64,000 nt of DNA from Budorcas taxicolor (taxonomy: Eukaryota; Chordata; Mammalia; Artiodactyla; Bovidae), in the NCBI RefSeq assembly GCF_023091745.1, contig NC_068934.1, positions 18,554,434 through 18,618,433 of the forward strand, in the 5' to 3' direction. Positions 12,552-24,757 of the stretch are shown here, piece after piece. Position 1 is the stretch's first letter, and each line of letters begins with the position of its first letter. Position numbers and translations under genes: made by a program. A model generated the notes under the pieces. The model saw nothing but the letters and a program-made list of their open reading frames with translations, was not told the origin of the DNA and ran no database searches.

Positions 12552-13334
12552 ACAATTATTCCTTCTTTATAAATGAGGAAACTTAGACTTTTGAGAGGTC
12601 CAGTGACTTGATCAGTGTTACACATCTAGAGTCAGAACTGAAATTTGAAGCTAGGTCTTTTTTTTTCAATTTATATATATTTTATAACGTGGAAAATTTC
12701 AAATTATTCTTTGCAGTTTTTGGTGTAAATTTGACAGTTACTTTTATTTTGCAATCTTTTTCATCTGTTTTTTCCCTCACTTTCTGTTGTAGTCTGCTGT
12801 AGTATTTTAAAGTAAATCCCTGATATGTTGTTTAAATCTTACATAGTTCAGTATGTATCTCTAACTAATAATAACTGATATTTTAAAATATAGCCTATTC
12901 CACATCATCTCATACCAATTCATATTAAAATTTTCTTAACTGCATTAAATATCTTTTTATAGGTTTTTCTTGGTTTAGCATATATTTGGAGTCTCTTAAA
13001 TTTCTTTTAATCAATATCAGTGCCCCATTTTTTTTTCTTTAAATACCACAGTTTTGTTGATGAAACCAGATTTTTGGTCTTGTCGAATATCCTACGTTCT
13101 GGATTTGATTGCTTACTTTTGATATAAATGTTGACAGTGGGAACCCCTACAGATTGGTTTCTTTGTCTTTTTGATCTAACTCAACTAGTCCTTGATATTT
13201 TCTTGCTTTTTGGCACAACATGTCCCAACTTCTTCTTAGATTATTTCTTGACTAGTTTTGAGACTAGTCATTTCACTAAAGTCAGTTACTCTAGTTCCTG
13301 TGACTGCATTATGCAAATAGTTTATTTCATTAGC

Positions 13335-13850
13335 CGTGGAATGATGAGAAGTGCTAAAAAAAGATGGACAGTACTAAGTGTTGACAGAGGTGTGTCATAT
13401 CTGGAACATTTACATATGACTGGTGAAAGTGTAAATTAGTTAAATTAGTACAATCACTTTGGAATAGTATTTGGCAGTATCTTCTTAAGCTGAACATAAT
13501 ACATTTTCTGTGACCCAGCAATTTCACTTCCAACTGTGTATTCAACAGAAATGTGAAAAAGTATACCAGAAACCACATTCAAGAATAATTATAGTAACAT
13601 TATATTTAGAATAACCCCAAACTGGAAATAGCCCAAATATCTATCAACAGTAGAAAGGACAAATGGATTATGGTGTATACACAAATGGAATACTTTATAG
13701 TCATGAGAATGAATCAGTCATTGCTATGTGCCATACTGTGGATGATTCTCACCAACATAATAGTAAGCAAAGGAAGCGTAGCACTATTTGATTTTACAAA
13801 TTATAAAAATAGGCACAATTTTGTGTTAGAAGTCAAGATAATGGTTACTT
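13335..13850 (+). repeat. Old L1 3' region, sense
   Basis: L1 ORF2 3'-end phrases appear (GTGACCCAGCAATTTCACTT, CAAATGGATTATGGTGTATA, GAATGAATCAGTCATTGCTA) with many changes. It abuts an L1 3' UTR in the opposite orientation at about 13851. Confidence 0.7.
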
Positions 13851-13960
13851 TAGTTGTTTTTTTAATATTGCATTAGTTTATCTCAATATTATAATTGATT
13901 TACAGTATTATATTAGTTTCAGGTATACAACACAGTGATTCAATATTTTTATAGTTGGTT

Positions 13961-15582
13961 GTTGCTGTTCAGTCACTAAATCGTGTCTGACTGACTGTGA
14001 CCCCATGTGAACTGTGGCATGCCAGGCTGGCTTCCTTGTCCTTCGCCATCTTCTAGAATTTGCTCAAACTCATGTCCATTGAATCAGTGATGCCATCCAA
14101 CCATCTCTTCCTATGTCATACCCTTCTCCTGCCCTTAGTCGTTCCCAGCATCAGGGTCTTTCCCAGTGAGTCAGCTCTTTGCATCAGGTGGCCAAAGTAT
14201 TGGAGCTTCAGCTTTAGCATCAGTCCTTCCAGTGAATATTCAGGACTAATTTCCTTTAGGATGGACTGGTTGGATCTCCTTACAGTCCAAGGGACTCTCA
14301 AGAGTCTTCTCCAGCACCAGAGTTCAAAAGCATCAATTCTTCAGTGCTCAGCTTTCTTTATAATCCAGCCCTCACATCCATACATGACTACTGGAAAAAC
14401 CATAGCTTTGATTATAGGGACCTTTGTTGGCAAAGTGATGTCTCTGCTTTTTAATATGCTGTCTAGGTTTGTCATAGCTTTTCTTCCAGGGAGCAAGCAG
14501 CTTCTAATTTCATGGCTGCAGTTACTGTCAACAGTGGTTTTGGAACCCAAGAAAATAAAATCTGTTACCTTTTTCACTTTCCCCCCTTCTGTTTGCCATA
14601 AAGTGATGGATGCCATGATCTTAGTTTTTTGAATGTTGAATTTTAAGCCAGCTTTTTCACTCTCCTTTTTCACCCTCATCAAGAGGCTCCTTAGTTCCTC
14701 TTTACTTTCTGCCATTAGAGTGGTATCATCTGCATATCTGAGTTTGTTAATATTTCTCCTGGCTCTCTTGATTCCAGCTTGTGAGTCATCTAGCCTGGCA
14801 TTTTGCATGATGTACTCTGCATATAAGTTCAATGAGCAAGGTGATAGTACACAGCCTTGATGTATTTCTTTCCCGATTTTAAACCAATCTATTGTTCCAT
14901 GTCCAGTCTTAAATGTTGCTTCTTGTCCTGCAGTTTCTCAGGAGACAAGTAAGGTGGTCTGGTATTCCCATCTCTTTAAGAATTTTCCATAGTTTGTTGT
15001 GATCCATACAAAGGCTTTAGTGTAGTCAATGAACCAGAAGTAGATTTTTTTTTTCTTAATTCCCTTGCTTGTTCTGTATCCAACTGATATTGGCAACATG
15101 GTCTCCAATTCTTCTGCCTTTCCTAAATCCAGCTTAAACGTCTGGAAGTTCTTGGTTCATATACTTTTGAAGCCTTGCTTGAAGGATTTTGAATATTACC
15201 TTGCCTAGCATGTGAAATGAGTGCAGTTGTATGGTAGTTTGAACATTCTTTGGCATTGCCTTTCTTTGGGATTGCAGTGAAAATTGACCTTTTCCAGTCC
15301 TGTGGCCACTGCTGAGTTTTCCAAATTTGCTGGCATATTGAGTGCAACACTTTTACAGCATCATCTTTTAGGATTTCAAATAACTCAGCTGGAATTCCAT
15401 CACCTCCACTAGCTTTGTTCATAGTGATGCTTCCAAAGGCCCACTTGACTTCACACTCCAGGATGTCTGGTCTAGATGTGTGACCACACCATAGTGGTTA
15501 TGGAGGTCATTAAGACCTTTTTTGTGAAGTTCTTCTGTGTATTTTTGCCACCTCTTCTTAATCTCTTCTGCTTCTGTTGTGT
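13961..15582 (-). mobile_element. BovB LINE, about 1.6 kb 3' part, inserted in L1
   Basis: The antisense frame at 14341-14832 contains LRYADDTTLMAESKEELRSL (catalytic YADD) and SRDITLPTKVPIIKAMVFPV; 15123-15422 reads NKASGGDGIPAELFEILKDD and QQIWKTQQWPQDWKRSIFTA. Frameshifts separate the pieces. The 3' end is at the left. Confidence 0.92.
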
Positions 15583-15808
15583 GTGTTCATGCTAAGTCGC
15601 TTCAGTTGGGTCTGACTCTTTGCAACCCCATGGATTGTAACCCCCCAGGCTCCTCTGTCCATGGGATTTCCTAGGCAAGAATACTGGAATGGGTTGCCAT
15701 GCCCTCCTCCAGGGGATCTTCCCGACCCAGGAATTGAACCAGCATCTCTTATGTTTCCTGCATCAGCAGGCAGATTCTTTACCAGTAGCCCCATCTGGGA
15801 AGCCCCCC
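15583..15808 (-). mobile_element. Bov-tA SINE, left arm of an inverted pair
   Basis: Antisense Bov-tA text runs from GCTAAGTCGCTTCAGTTGGG to CCCCATCTGGGAAGCCCC. Its head faces another Bov-tA 30 bases away on the opposite strand. Confidence 0.9.
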
Positions 15809-15838
15809 CTTCTTTTGTTAGTTATCCTTATATTATCT

Positions 15839-16035
15839 TTGGCTTCCCTGGTATCTCACCTGGTAAAGAATTCACCTGCAATGCAGGAGACCCGGTTTGA
15901 TTCCTGGGTCAGGAAGATTCACTGGAGAAGGGAAAGGCTACCCACTCCAGTATCCTGGCCTGGAGAATTCCATGGACTGTATAGTCCATGGGGTTGCAAA
16001 AAGTTAGACATGACTGAGCAACTTTCACTTTATCT
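15839..16035 (+). mobile_element. Bov-tA SINE, right arm of an inverted pair
   Basis: The sense head TGGCTTCCCTGGTATCTCAC with GCAATGCAGGAGACCCGGTT continues to GACATGACTGAGCAACTTTC. It faces the copy at 15583-15808. Confidence 0.9.
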
Positions 16036-16309
16036 CTGTAGCTTATTCATTTTTTTACATAGTAGTTCATACTTCTTAATCCCATACTCCTATTTTGCTT
16101 CTCCTTTTCTTCCCATTGAGTCCCACTAATTTGCTCTCTGTATTGGTAAGTCTGTTTCTGTTTTGTTATATTCATTTGTTTTTTTTAGATTTCATTATAA
16201 GCAATAATATCCAATATTTATCTTTCTCTGTGTGACTTATTTCACTAAGCATAATACCCTCGAAGATCATCCATGTTGTTGTTGCAAATGGCAAAATTTT
16301 GTTCTTTCT

Positions 16310-17228
16310 TCAGTTCAGTTCAGTCGCTCAGTCATGTCTGACTCTTTGCGACCCCATGAATCGCAGCACTCCAGGCCTCCCTGTCCATCACCATCTCCCG
16401 GAGTTCACTCAGACTCAGGTCCATCGAGTCAGTGATGCCATCCAGCCATCTCATCCTCGGTCGTCCCCTTCTCCTCCTGCCCCCAATCCCTCCCAGCATC
16501 AGAGTCTTTTCCAGTGAGTCAACTCATTGCATGAGGTGGAGTTTCAGCTTTAGCATCATTCCTTCCAAAGAAATCCAGGGCTGATCTCCTTCAGATTGGA
16601 TTGGTTGGATCTCCTTGCAGTCCAAGGGACTCTCAAGAGTCTTCTCCAACACCACAGTTCAAAAGCATCAATTCTTCAGCGCTCAGCCTTCTTCACAGTC
16701 CAACTCTCACTTCCATACATGACCACAGGAAAAACTATAGCCTTGACTAGACGGACCTTATTTGGCAAAGTAATGTCTTTGCCTTTGAATATGCTGTCTA
16801 GGTTGGTCATAACTTTTCTTCCAAGGAGTAAGCGTCTTTTAATTTCATGGCTGCAGTCACCATCTGCAGTGATTTTGGAGCCCCCCCAAAATAAAGTCTG
16901 ACACTGTTTCCACTGTTTCCCCATCTGTTTCCCATGAAATGGTGGGACCAGATGCCATGATCTTCGTTTTCTGAATGTTGAGCTTTAAGCCAACTTTTTC
17001 ACTCTCCTCTTTCACTTTCATCAAGAAGCTTTTTAGTTCCTCTTCACTTTCTGCTATAAGGGTGGTGTCATCTGCATATCTGAGGTTATAGATATTTCTC
17101 CCAGCAATCTTGATTCCAGCTTGTGTTTCTTCCAGTCCAGTGTTTTCTCACGATGTACTCTGCATATAAGTTAAATAAGCAGGGTGACAATATACAGCCT
17201 TGATGTACTCGTTTTCCTACTTGGAACC
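16310..17228 (-). mobile_element. BovB LINE 3' part, second insertion in the same L1
   Basis: The 3' tail TTCAGTTCAGTTCAGTCGCT is at the left. The antisense frame at 16676-16924 reads GKDITLPNKVRLVKAIVFPV, and the element ends in RT text near 17225. The L1 resumes at once with a TG-rich stretch. Confidence 0.92.
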
Positions 17229-18685
17229 AATCTGTCCCATTGTGTGCATATGTGTGTGTGTGTATTCATTGCGTGTGTATATGTGTGCACACAGACACAT
17301 GCACTAGGTCTTCTTTTTCCATTTTTCTGTTGGTGGACACTTGGAATGCTTCCATATCTTGGCTTTTATAACTAATGCTGCTGTGAACATTGGATGCATG
17401 TGTCTTTTCCAAGATGTGTTTTTACCCAGGAGTGGAATCGCTGGATCATACAGTAGTTCTATTTTTAATTTTTTGAAAAATACTGTTTTCCATAGTGGGT
17501 GCGCCAATTTTCATTTGCACCAATAGTGTACAAGGGTTCCTGTTAATCGACTTCCTCGCCAACATTTGTTATTTGTATTCTTTTTGATGATCGCCATTGT
17601 GAGAAATGTGAGGTGATATTTCATGATGGTTTTGATTTGCTTGTCTCTGATAGTTAGCTATGTTGAGCATCTTTCCATGTGCCTACTGGCCATTTGTAGG
17701 TCTTTGGAAAAATGTCTGTTCAGGTCTTCTGCTCAGTTTGTATCAGATTGTTTGTTTTTGATATCAAGGTATACAGACTGTTTACTATTCACAAATGTTT
17801 TCTCCCATTTACTTGGTTGTTTTTTGTTTTGTCAGTGGTTTCCTTTGCTGTGCAAAGGCTTTTAAATTTAGTTAGGTCCTATTTGTTTATTGTTGCTTTT
17901 GTTTCCTTTGCCTTGGGAGAGAGATCCACCAGCAATAACCAAAGCCATGATTTATGTCAGAGTGTTCCGCCTGTATTTTCTTCTGGGAGATTTATGGTGT
18001 CTGGTCTCAGGTTTACGTCTTTAATCCATTTTGAGTTTACTTTTGTATGTGGTATGAGAAAATGTTCTGATTTCATCCTTTTACATGTAGCTGTACAGTT
18101 TCCCCAGCACCACTTATTGAAGAGACTGTCCTTTCCCCATTGTATATTCTTTCTTCCTTTGTTGTAGATTAATTGACCATAAGTTTGTGCATTTATCTCT
18201 TGCCTCTCCCTTCTGTTCCCTTGATCTCTGTGGCTGTTTTTGTGCCGTTATTATACTGTTTTGATCATGGGAGCTTTGTAGTATAGTCTAAAGGCAGGGA
18301 GCATGATTCCTCCAACTTTGTTCTTTTTTCTCAAGATTGCTTTGGTGATTGTGGCTACTTTTGATGGTGGTAGAGTAGTTACTGGGATTGGACATGAGCG
18401 TTTTTCATGTTTACTTCTTTATCTAGATGCTTATTTGTGTCTTGTGAAAATTTATTGAACTGTACATTTAATATTTTTGCATATTTCTGTATGAATATTA
18501 AAATTAAAAAATTTTTGTTCTGTTTTTAGATTTGATAGTAAATAAAATGCAGTTTACGGGGTCATTTAAAGTAACCTATTCTTTCCAAGGCCAGGTGCTT
18601 GCTGTTGGGAGTATGATGTTGAATAACTGGAAGTCTTCAGGACTCATGATTCTTTTTGGAAGACATATGCTCAAAAAACATGAAG

Positions 18686-18835
18686 GGAATTCACTAGCAG
18701 TCCAGTGGTTAGGATTTGGCACTTTCACTGCTGGAGCCTGGGTTCGATCTTTGGTTGAGGAACTAAGATCCCACAGACTACACAGCATGACCGAAACAAA
18801 CAGTCTACCCCCTCCAGAAATAAAAAAAGAAACGT
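18686..18835 (+). repeat. CHR-type SINE, sense
   Basis: The head GGGAATTCACTAGCAGTCCA is followed by GCCTGGGTTCGATCTTTGGT (box-B-like) and ends in A-rich sequence AATAAAAAAAGAAA. It lies 126 bases before exon b. Confidence 0.8.
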
Positions 18836-18960
18836 GAGACCTGACTAGGGAGAATGTAGTGTTTGAAGTCATTCCTAAAGTTGATGCAGTGCTTTTGTTT
18901 CTGTTTTTTGTTTATTTTTAAGATATCTTAATCATGTCCTTTTGTTCTCTCTTTTCATAG

Positions 18961-19146
18961 CACCTGACAGATACCTCTCATGGTGTAAGAAATAAGTGTC
19001 TGCAGTTACTTGGCAATCTTGGTTCTTTGGAGAAAAATGTCACAAAAGATGCAGAAGGCCTAGCTGTCAGAGATGTTCAGAAGATTATAGGGGATTACTT
19101 TAATGATCAGGACCCACGTGTCAGAACAGCAGCTATAAAAGCCATG
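18961..19146 (+). CDS. INTS4: INTS4 coding exon b (about residues 158-219)
   Basis: Sixty-two in-frame codons run from HLTDTSHGVRNKCLQLLGNL to RVRTAAIKAM, phase 0 at both ends. The acceptor tract ends TTTTCATAG and the donor is ATG|GTAAAC. The text has the helix-turn-helix rhythm of HEAT repeats; DPRVRTAAIKAM is a typical second-helix signature with the D-x-x-V-R pattern. Compared with my recollection of human there are a few conservative changes, for example EKN for EKS and AVRD for AARD. Confidence 0.97.
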
Positions 19147-19808
19147 GTAAACATGATGATGGAAACTAAATGGAGTCCGTTTTTTTATTTGTACTTTTCT
19201 TTTTTCATTTTTCTTTTTTTTAAGTTAATGGTGAATGCCACCTGGGATAGATACATTCTGAATCCCCCCAGGATGCACTTTATCCACACCTTCAGGAAGG
19301 TATTGGTGGCATTACAGAACTCAGAGACACACATTCCTTTATAACAGCTGCTTATCTTGTGGGCTTCTCTGGTAGCTTTCACCTGCATTTCTGAAACCTG
19401 GAACGTGCAGCTTGTATCCCAGGTCCATGGGAGGGATGTTACTCGGTACTGTGGTACAATAGGTACGTGTTGTACCCTTATATTTCAGGAGTATAGGTGA
19501 AAGTTATGGGGAGGAGTGCTTCTTAGGGAGAGATGGTGTCAACCATTTCTTCCTCAGCCTCCTTATCATTATTTCATATTTTTCCTGGTATCCCCTTGGG
19601 ACAGCCCATGGGTTAGATTTAGTAAGCATTTGAGTGTTCCTATAGAAAAGTCCAGGTTTCAGATTTCTTATTTATATAGCACTGACGTTGGCCAAAGGGA
19701 ACCATGTTAATGGGATGTGATGGGGGAAAATATGTGAGATTGAGGGGAGACTTTGGAAATATTGACTCCCCCCCTCCCCAGTACTTAAACTGTATCTTTA
19801 TTGTCTAG

Positions 19809-19859
19809 TTGCAGCTGCATGAAAGAGGACTGCAGTTACACCAGACAATTTACAATCAG
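19809..19859 (+). CDS. INTS4: INTS4 coding exon c (51 nt, about residues 220-236)
   Basis: This short exon of 17 codons reads LQLHERGLQLHQTIYNQ, with phase 0 at both ends. The acceptor is TTGTCTAG and the donor CAG|GTACCT. It links two HEAT helices. It lies only 662 bases after exon b. Its length keeps frame, so skipping would remove one helix rather than truncate the protein. Confidence 0.95.
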
Positions 19860-20599
19860 GTACCTTAAATGCTTGCTGTCTGAAAGAAGGGAGGTGACGG
19901 TATCGTGAAATTGAGAGGGGTCACAGTGGTTTTCAGAATTTAAAAACATAGAGCTTCATCTGGCTAACAGTGGCAGTATTAATTGTGATGATGTATCCAC
20001 AACATACATTCTAAGAAGACAATGGGGGATGTGTAATGAATAGCACTAGTACATGTGAGAAGGACATTTAGGAGGACTTCGGTAGCTGAGTATGAATCCC
20101 AGAGTATACAAAACAGAGTTCAGAGTAAGAACAGTGGTAGTCTTGCTGATGTCTGTTTGGTTGATTGAAATTGACTTCAAACCTGAAGTCGATTCTGGGC
20201 ACCACGCTTGAGAAACTAGAGTATTTCTGGAGGAGGATGACTCAGACCGTGGGATCAGATGAAAAGATATCACATGATTATTGTAGCATTGATAAAGAAA
20301 AGAACAATAAAGTTATAGTATCATTAGGACAGGCTGATTGAGTGCCTAACTAAAAGGCCTTACAGTTATTCTTGTAGAATAATTGGATGTATCCAGAGAA
20401 AAGAAGTCTAAATCCATGCTCAGAGTCCAATTTTTGTTAGCCTATCGAGTGGTTTTAAGCCTTTAGTGGTAGCTGATAATAAACCCAGCCACTATGACTG
20501 CTGTGTAAACGAAATATGTTCTTTTACAAATGAAGTAGAATGAGTTCAGAATGGTTATGATGGTGTGACCTATAGGAAAACTGTGAGGGAAGCCAAATA

Positions 20600-21290
20600 A
20601 TTAAAGGAAACTTGTAAAGATACAGAGGAAGGAGAGTTAGTCAGATGATCCAGGTGTTTAGTGACCTAAGACTGTGTTGGTTAATTAGGCAAGCGATGCT
20701 GTGGGCCTCGAGAGTGAGGGTGGAATGTTGGGGGAGGTTCTGAGATGTGAGGCAGCAGTAGTTACCATACTGAGTTCCCTTTTAATCATGTTGAGTCTGA
20801 GAGGTTGATGGGATACTCGTGAGGAGGATTTCAGGTCTGGAACTCAGGAAAGATCAGAGCTGGAGGTGGATATTTGGAGTTATCAGTATCCAGGGAGAGG
20901 AAGAGAATCAGAAGAAATGAAGGATGGAGCCAGGGGCAAGGCCAGACATTTAAGGAAGGAGCCCGAGAATGGAACTGAGGAGCAGCTTGATGGGGGAGGA
21001 GGAAAAGCACATTCCGGAAGAGGCAGGAGAGCATTCTCGTAGTCAGCAGTGTTAAAATGCGGGTGAAAGGGCATTTAGGATAGGGCTGAAATCTAGTCAT
21101 TGGACTAAGCAACAAAGTGGCCATTAGTGAGTGTAAAGAGAGCAGTTTTAGTAGAGTGGTGGGATTGGGGAGCGCCAGATCAGGGTCTGTTGAGGTGAGC
21201 CAGTTTAAAGTGATTATTGACTGTGAGTGAAGATATTTGACTGATGGGAAAGTGGGGTGGAAGTTGGCAGAAGGGAGCATAGGATTAAGG
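20600..21290. repeat. Unclassified old interspersed repeat-like text
   Basis: Purine-rich phrases typical of ancient mammalian repeats occur in order (GGTCTGGAACTCAGGAAAGA, ATTTGGAGTTATCAGTATCC, TTTTAGTAGAGTGGTGGGAT). Open frames on the minus strand here are low-complexity Pro/Leu/Ser-rich readings of this text. Confidence 0.45.
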
Positions 21291-21386
21291 GTTTTTGTTG
21301 TTGTTGTTGTATTTTAAAGATAGTTGCTAAGTATATTTATATGTTGGAGAGAGAGCTAGTGTTTTGGGAGAGCTAGTATTATGGTG

Positions 21387-21603
21387 GTCTTCCCTGGTGA
21401 CTCAGTGGTAAAGAATCTGCCTGCCAATGTAGGAGACTTGGGTTCTATCCCTGGGTCGGGAAGATCCCCTGGAGAAGAAAATGGTAACCCACTCCAGTAT
21501 TCTTGCCTAGGAAACCCAATGGACAGAGGAGCCTGGCAGGCTATAGGCCATGGGGTCACAAAAGAGCCAGATGCAACTTACCTACTAAACAGCAACAACA
21601 GCA
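21387..21603 (+). mobile_element. Bov-tA SINE
   Basis: TTCCCTGGTGACTCAGTGGT opens the head, GGGTTCTATCCCTGGGTCGG is the box B region, and the tail ends in AACAGCAACAACAGCAA. It is well preserved. Confidence 0.9.
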
Positions 21604-22477
21604 AGTGTTATGATGAAAGAGGCAAAGGGGAGTAAATGATAGAGTAAGTTCCTTGAGGCAGAAAACCAGATTCATGAGCTGATTCATCAACAAATGTTAT
21701 TGAGAACCTAATGCTGGCTGTGTAATGCCAAGCATGTTAGATGGGACCTGTGCCCTTCCCATTCTCGTAGATAAGACGACAGTTAATAAATAAGCAAGCA
21801 CAGTTAAAGCATATGAGTATTGCTGTGAGGTAAAGCAGTAGGATGCTGTCATCGAGAATCACAAGGAAGATCTTTTTGGAGGATGGTAAGGGGTGGTCAT
21901 GTGAGGAAGTGATGGGATTCATAGCAAAAATAGGATTAGGAACTAGAAAGGACCCTTTTCCCTCAGGTACTGAGAAAACAAGATGTGGGAGAATACAGGA
22001 ATAAATGAGCTTGTAACTGGTATGGAGTGGCTGAGTGGGTTTGTGCCTGAGAACCTTGATTTTTGTCAGATACACAGGTCGCCTGATGGCTGGTAGTGGG
22101 ATAGAAGTCCTGAGGGGAAGGTTAAGAAAAGCTGCCTTGGGAAATGGAAGTTGAAAGCCGGAGTGTAAGAGATTTCAGAGTACAGCTAATAAGGTTTGAG
22201 ATCATGAGTCACCCATCCCCTGGAGTGTGGTCTTCTGTGCCAGTGCTCCTCTGCCCTTAGGAAGTCTTAGGTTCGTGGAGCAGCTGTAGCACAAGTCCTG
22301 AGGGGATCCTGTGTGTGATGCAGGCAGTGCTCTCAGGAGGCCGAAGTAGGAGAGAGTACAGAGCAAGGAGAAGGCGGTTTATTTGGAGAGAAAAGATGGA
22401 ATTAAAGCGGTGGTTTTCAACCAAGGTAATTTTGCCCCCTAGGGAATATTTGGTGATGTGTGGAGGCATTTTTTATT

Positions 22478-22775
22478 CTAATAATTTTATTTATTTATTT
22501 TTGGCTGTGCTGGGCCTTCGTTTCTGCGTGGAATTTTCTCTAGTTGTAGTGAGCGGGGTCTACTCGCTAGTTGCGGTGCACGGACTCCTCGTTGCAGTGG
22601 CTTCTCCTGTTGCAGAGCACGGGCTCTAGGGCCCGTGGGCTTCAGCATTTGTGGCTCCTGGACTCCAGAACGCAGGCTCAATAGTTGTGGCGCACTGGAC
22701 TTCATTGCTCCACGGCACGTAGGATCTTACTGGATCAGGGATCAAACCCATATCTCCCACACTGATTCTTTAGTG
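22478..22775 (-). repeat. CHR-type SINE, antisense
   Basis: It runs from TTTATTTATTTATTTTTGGC to ACACTGATTCTTTAGTG, the full antisense CHR text with the CGGACTCCTCGTTGCAGTGG middle part. Confidence 0.8.
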
Positions 22776-23593
22776 TAGAAGGTTTTTTTTGGAGGTATTT
22801 TTGAGTGTTGCAGTTGCTGGGGAGAGGAAGAGGGTGCAGTGCTATGACTGTCTAATGGCTAGTGGCCCAGGGATGCTGCTAAACGTATTGCACAGGTCAG
22901 CCCCTCACAACAAAGAATTATCCAATCCAAAATGTCGATAGCAAGGTTGAGAGACCTTGCTTAAATAGATAGGTAGCTCAAGTGGGATGAAGAGTAGGTA
23001 TGATGGGTAAGTTATGACCTTGGAAGAACTGATAGAGTAGCATGTTATAGTCAGAGCATGGAATATGAGATTTTAAAATTTCAAAAGCCGTAGTTCTGGG
23101 TGTTGTTGCAGTCTAAGGTGTTGCTATGACTGTGGGTGGAGTAGGGATATTCCATTTCAGACCAAAGTAAAACAGGAAAATTTGGCCTCTTTTTGGCAGC
23201 TTAGCATTAAAATTGTACATTTATTTAGAGCGCTTGAGTTTTCGAATGGCCTGTCAGTCAGAAATTTGTGCTCTGAATTTACAGGTAGGGGAAAAACTCA
23301 TCTTTGGTGTTTGAGCCTATAAGGGTAACACTGTGGGGTTGGACCAAGCTTTGCTAGGATTGATGCTATTCTGCTTGGCTTTTGGGCTGTCAGTCCATGG
23401 TTCTCCTTTGAGACATGGGGTGGGAGGGTACCTAGAACAATGTTTTACTGTGCAAAGGTTGAAGAAGTTAAAACCATATGCACATATTTTGATTGGCATC
23501 CTGGTCCAGCCACTTCATCTTCATTTTGAAAGTAGTTTGAACATCGCCTGGGAGGACATAGAACTAACAGACTTCTGGAAACCTTGTTTGCAG

Positions 23594-23682
23594 GCTTGTA
23601 AACTACTGTCTGATGACTATGAACAAGTGCGCAGTGCTGCAGTCCAGCTTATCTGGGTTGTCAGTCAACTCTATCCTGAAAG
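23594..23682 (+). CDS. INTS4: INTS4 coding exon d (about residues 237-266)
   Basis: Translation ACKLLSDDYEQVRSAAVQLI followed by WVVSQLYPE, then two bases of a Ser codon completed by the next exon. The acceptor is CTTGTTTGCAG and the donor AAAG|GTCAGT. DDYEQVRSAAVQLIW is a classic HEAT helix with the D-x-x-V-R motif. A longer open frame runs through this exon from 23333 to 23854, but its flanks are intron and only the exon matches INTS4. Confidence 0.97.
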
Positions 23683-24098
23683 GTCAGTGTGGGTGTCAGC
23701 CAGCTTCTGTTCATTGCTAAGCCATTTTCTTTCCTCCCGCTATGTAAAAAGCCCACCTCCAGAAAAGGAATGTTGGAAGGCAGTGTGGAACAGGAGAAAA
23801 GCATGGACCCTGAAAATGAGGATGCCTGGGCCTTGCTTTTCAGCTCTGCCTTGAACTTTCTGTGTATGTTAGTAGAGATACTTCACCTCTCTGGGTCCCA
23901 GCTTCCTCAACTATAGATGAAGAGATGGATGGCTGTTCTCAAATGCTACTCCTCCACCTCTGCCACCCCTTAAAAAACCCTTTAAAATGCTTTGGGGCCC
24001 ATTTTAGTTAATACAAAAGTCAGCTAAAGATACCAGGTAAGTTTGAGAATAATGATCCCTTATGTACTGTTGTCCTGGTTAAAAATATTTTCATAGGG

Positions 24099-24215
24099 AG
24101 TTCCCTGGTTGTCCAGTGGTTAGGACTTGGTGCTTTCACTGCTGGGACCTGGGTTCAATCTCTGATTGAGGGAATTAGGATCCCACAAGCTGTGCAGTTT
24201 GGTTAAAAACTTTTT
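24099..24215 (+). repeat. CHR-type SINE, sense, short
   Basis: GGGAGTTCCCTGGTTGTCCA starts the unit and CCTGGGTTCAATCTCTGATT is the promoter B region. It ends in a T/A-rich stretch. Confidence 0.8.
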
Positions 24216-24757
24216 TTTTTCACAGTAATTAAATAATTTATTTTCATAGTGATTCTTTGAGGTGGAGAAATAGATATTATTTATTCTGTTTTATAGAAGA
24301 ACTCCTTTTATAGGAAAAAGCAGTGTTTTTTCTTCTTCATTAAACATATTGAAATTGAAAAAGCAGAATGAGTTAATAAAGCTATAGACCCCTCACCCCC
24401 GCAAAAAAGACTACTATTTGGAAATCATCTTTTCATTTAGGACCAGATATGTAAGTATGTTTTATATTGGTTTAAACTTAAAGATACAAAATACTTTGTG
24501 GTAGCTGTTTTTGGTATCTCATAAATCTTTGAATTTTTGGTGTGAAATACTTTTTACTTAAGACACAGATTTGCAGTGCAAATAAAAATAAAGAAATCCT
24601 AGAGAGATTTGTTTACTCTGAAATGTATTTCAGCATTCTAGGATTTGAATTTCTCAGTTATTTCTATTTGTGTGTCAGTTGTCATTGGTCATTCTCAGTG
24701 TTTTGAACCTGTAATTTTAGGTTCATGTTTTGTCACTCTTGGTTTCTTTTAATATAG

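Larger units (their letters stand above)
13851..18375 (-). mobile_element. Antisense L1 (3' UTR to ORF2), split by four later insertions
   Basis: L1 text is collinear across the segments 13851-13960, 15809-15838, 16036-16309 and 17229-18375. The antisense frame at 17304-17507 reads the ORF2 C-terminal phrase LKIELLYDPAIPLLGKNTSW. The intervening blocks are two BovB copies and two Bov-tA copies. All remaining L1 frames are short and interrupted. Confidence 0.82.
3677..18960 (+). other. INTS4: INTS4 intron after exon a (15.3 kb)
   Basis: This is the longest complete intron in the window and is mostly interspersed repeats: BovB, Bov-A2, Bov-tA, CHR SINEs and a much-interrupted antisense L1, listed separately. 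Stretches without a recognisable recent element are 3677-4793, 4948-5555 (old L1-like text), 6706-7150, 7990-8350, 9276-9937, 10256-10680, 10836-12000, 12552-13335 and 18376-18685. They hold AT-rich sequence in which I see no gene. Confidence 0.9.
19860..23593 (+). other. INTS4: INTS4 intron between exons c and d
   Basis: It holds a Bov-tA SINE (21387-21603) and an antisense CHR SINE (22478-22775). The G-rich text at about 20600-21290 and 21660-22080 resembles old, genome-wide mammalian repeat sequence that I cannot class with certainty. Nothing gene-like was seen in the rest, including 22780-23593. Confidence 0.75.

Noticed and set aside
20831..21280. 149-codon Pro/Leu/Ser-rich minus frame
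   Set aside because: It is a low-complexity reading of old repeat-like text with no promoter, splice or homology support.
23333..23854. 173-codon open frame around exon d
   Set aside because: Only 23594-23682 matches INTS4. The flanking codons are intron, with clear splice sites at both borders.
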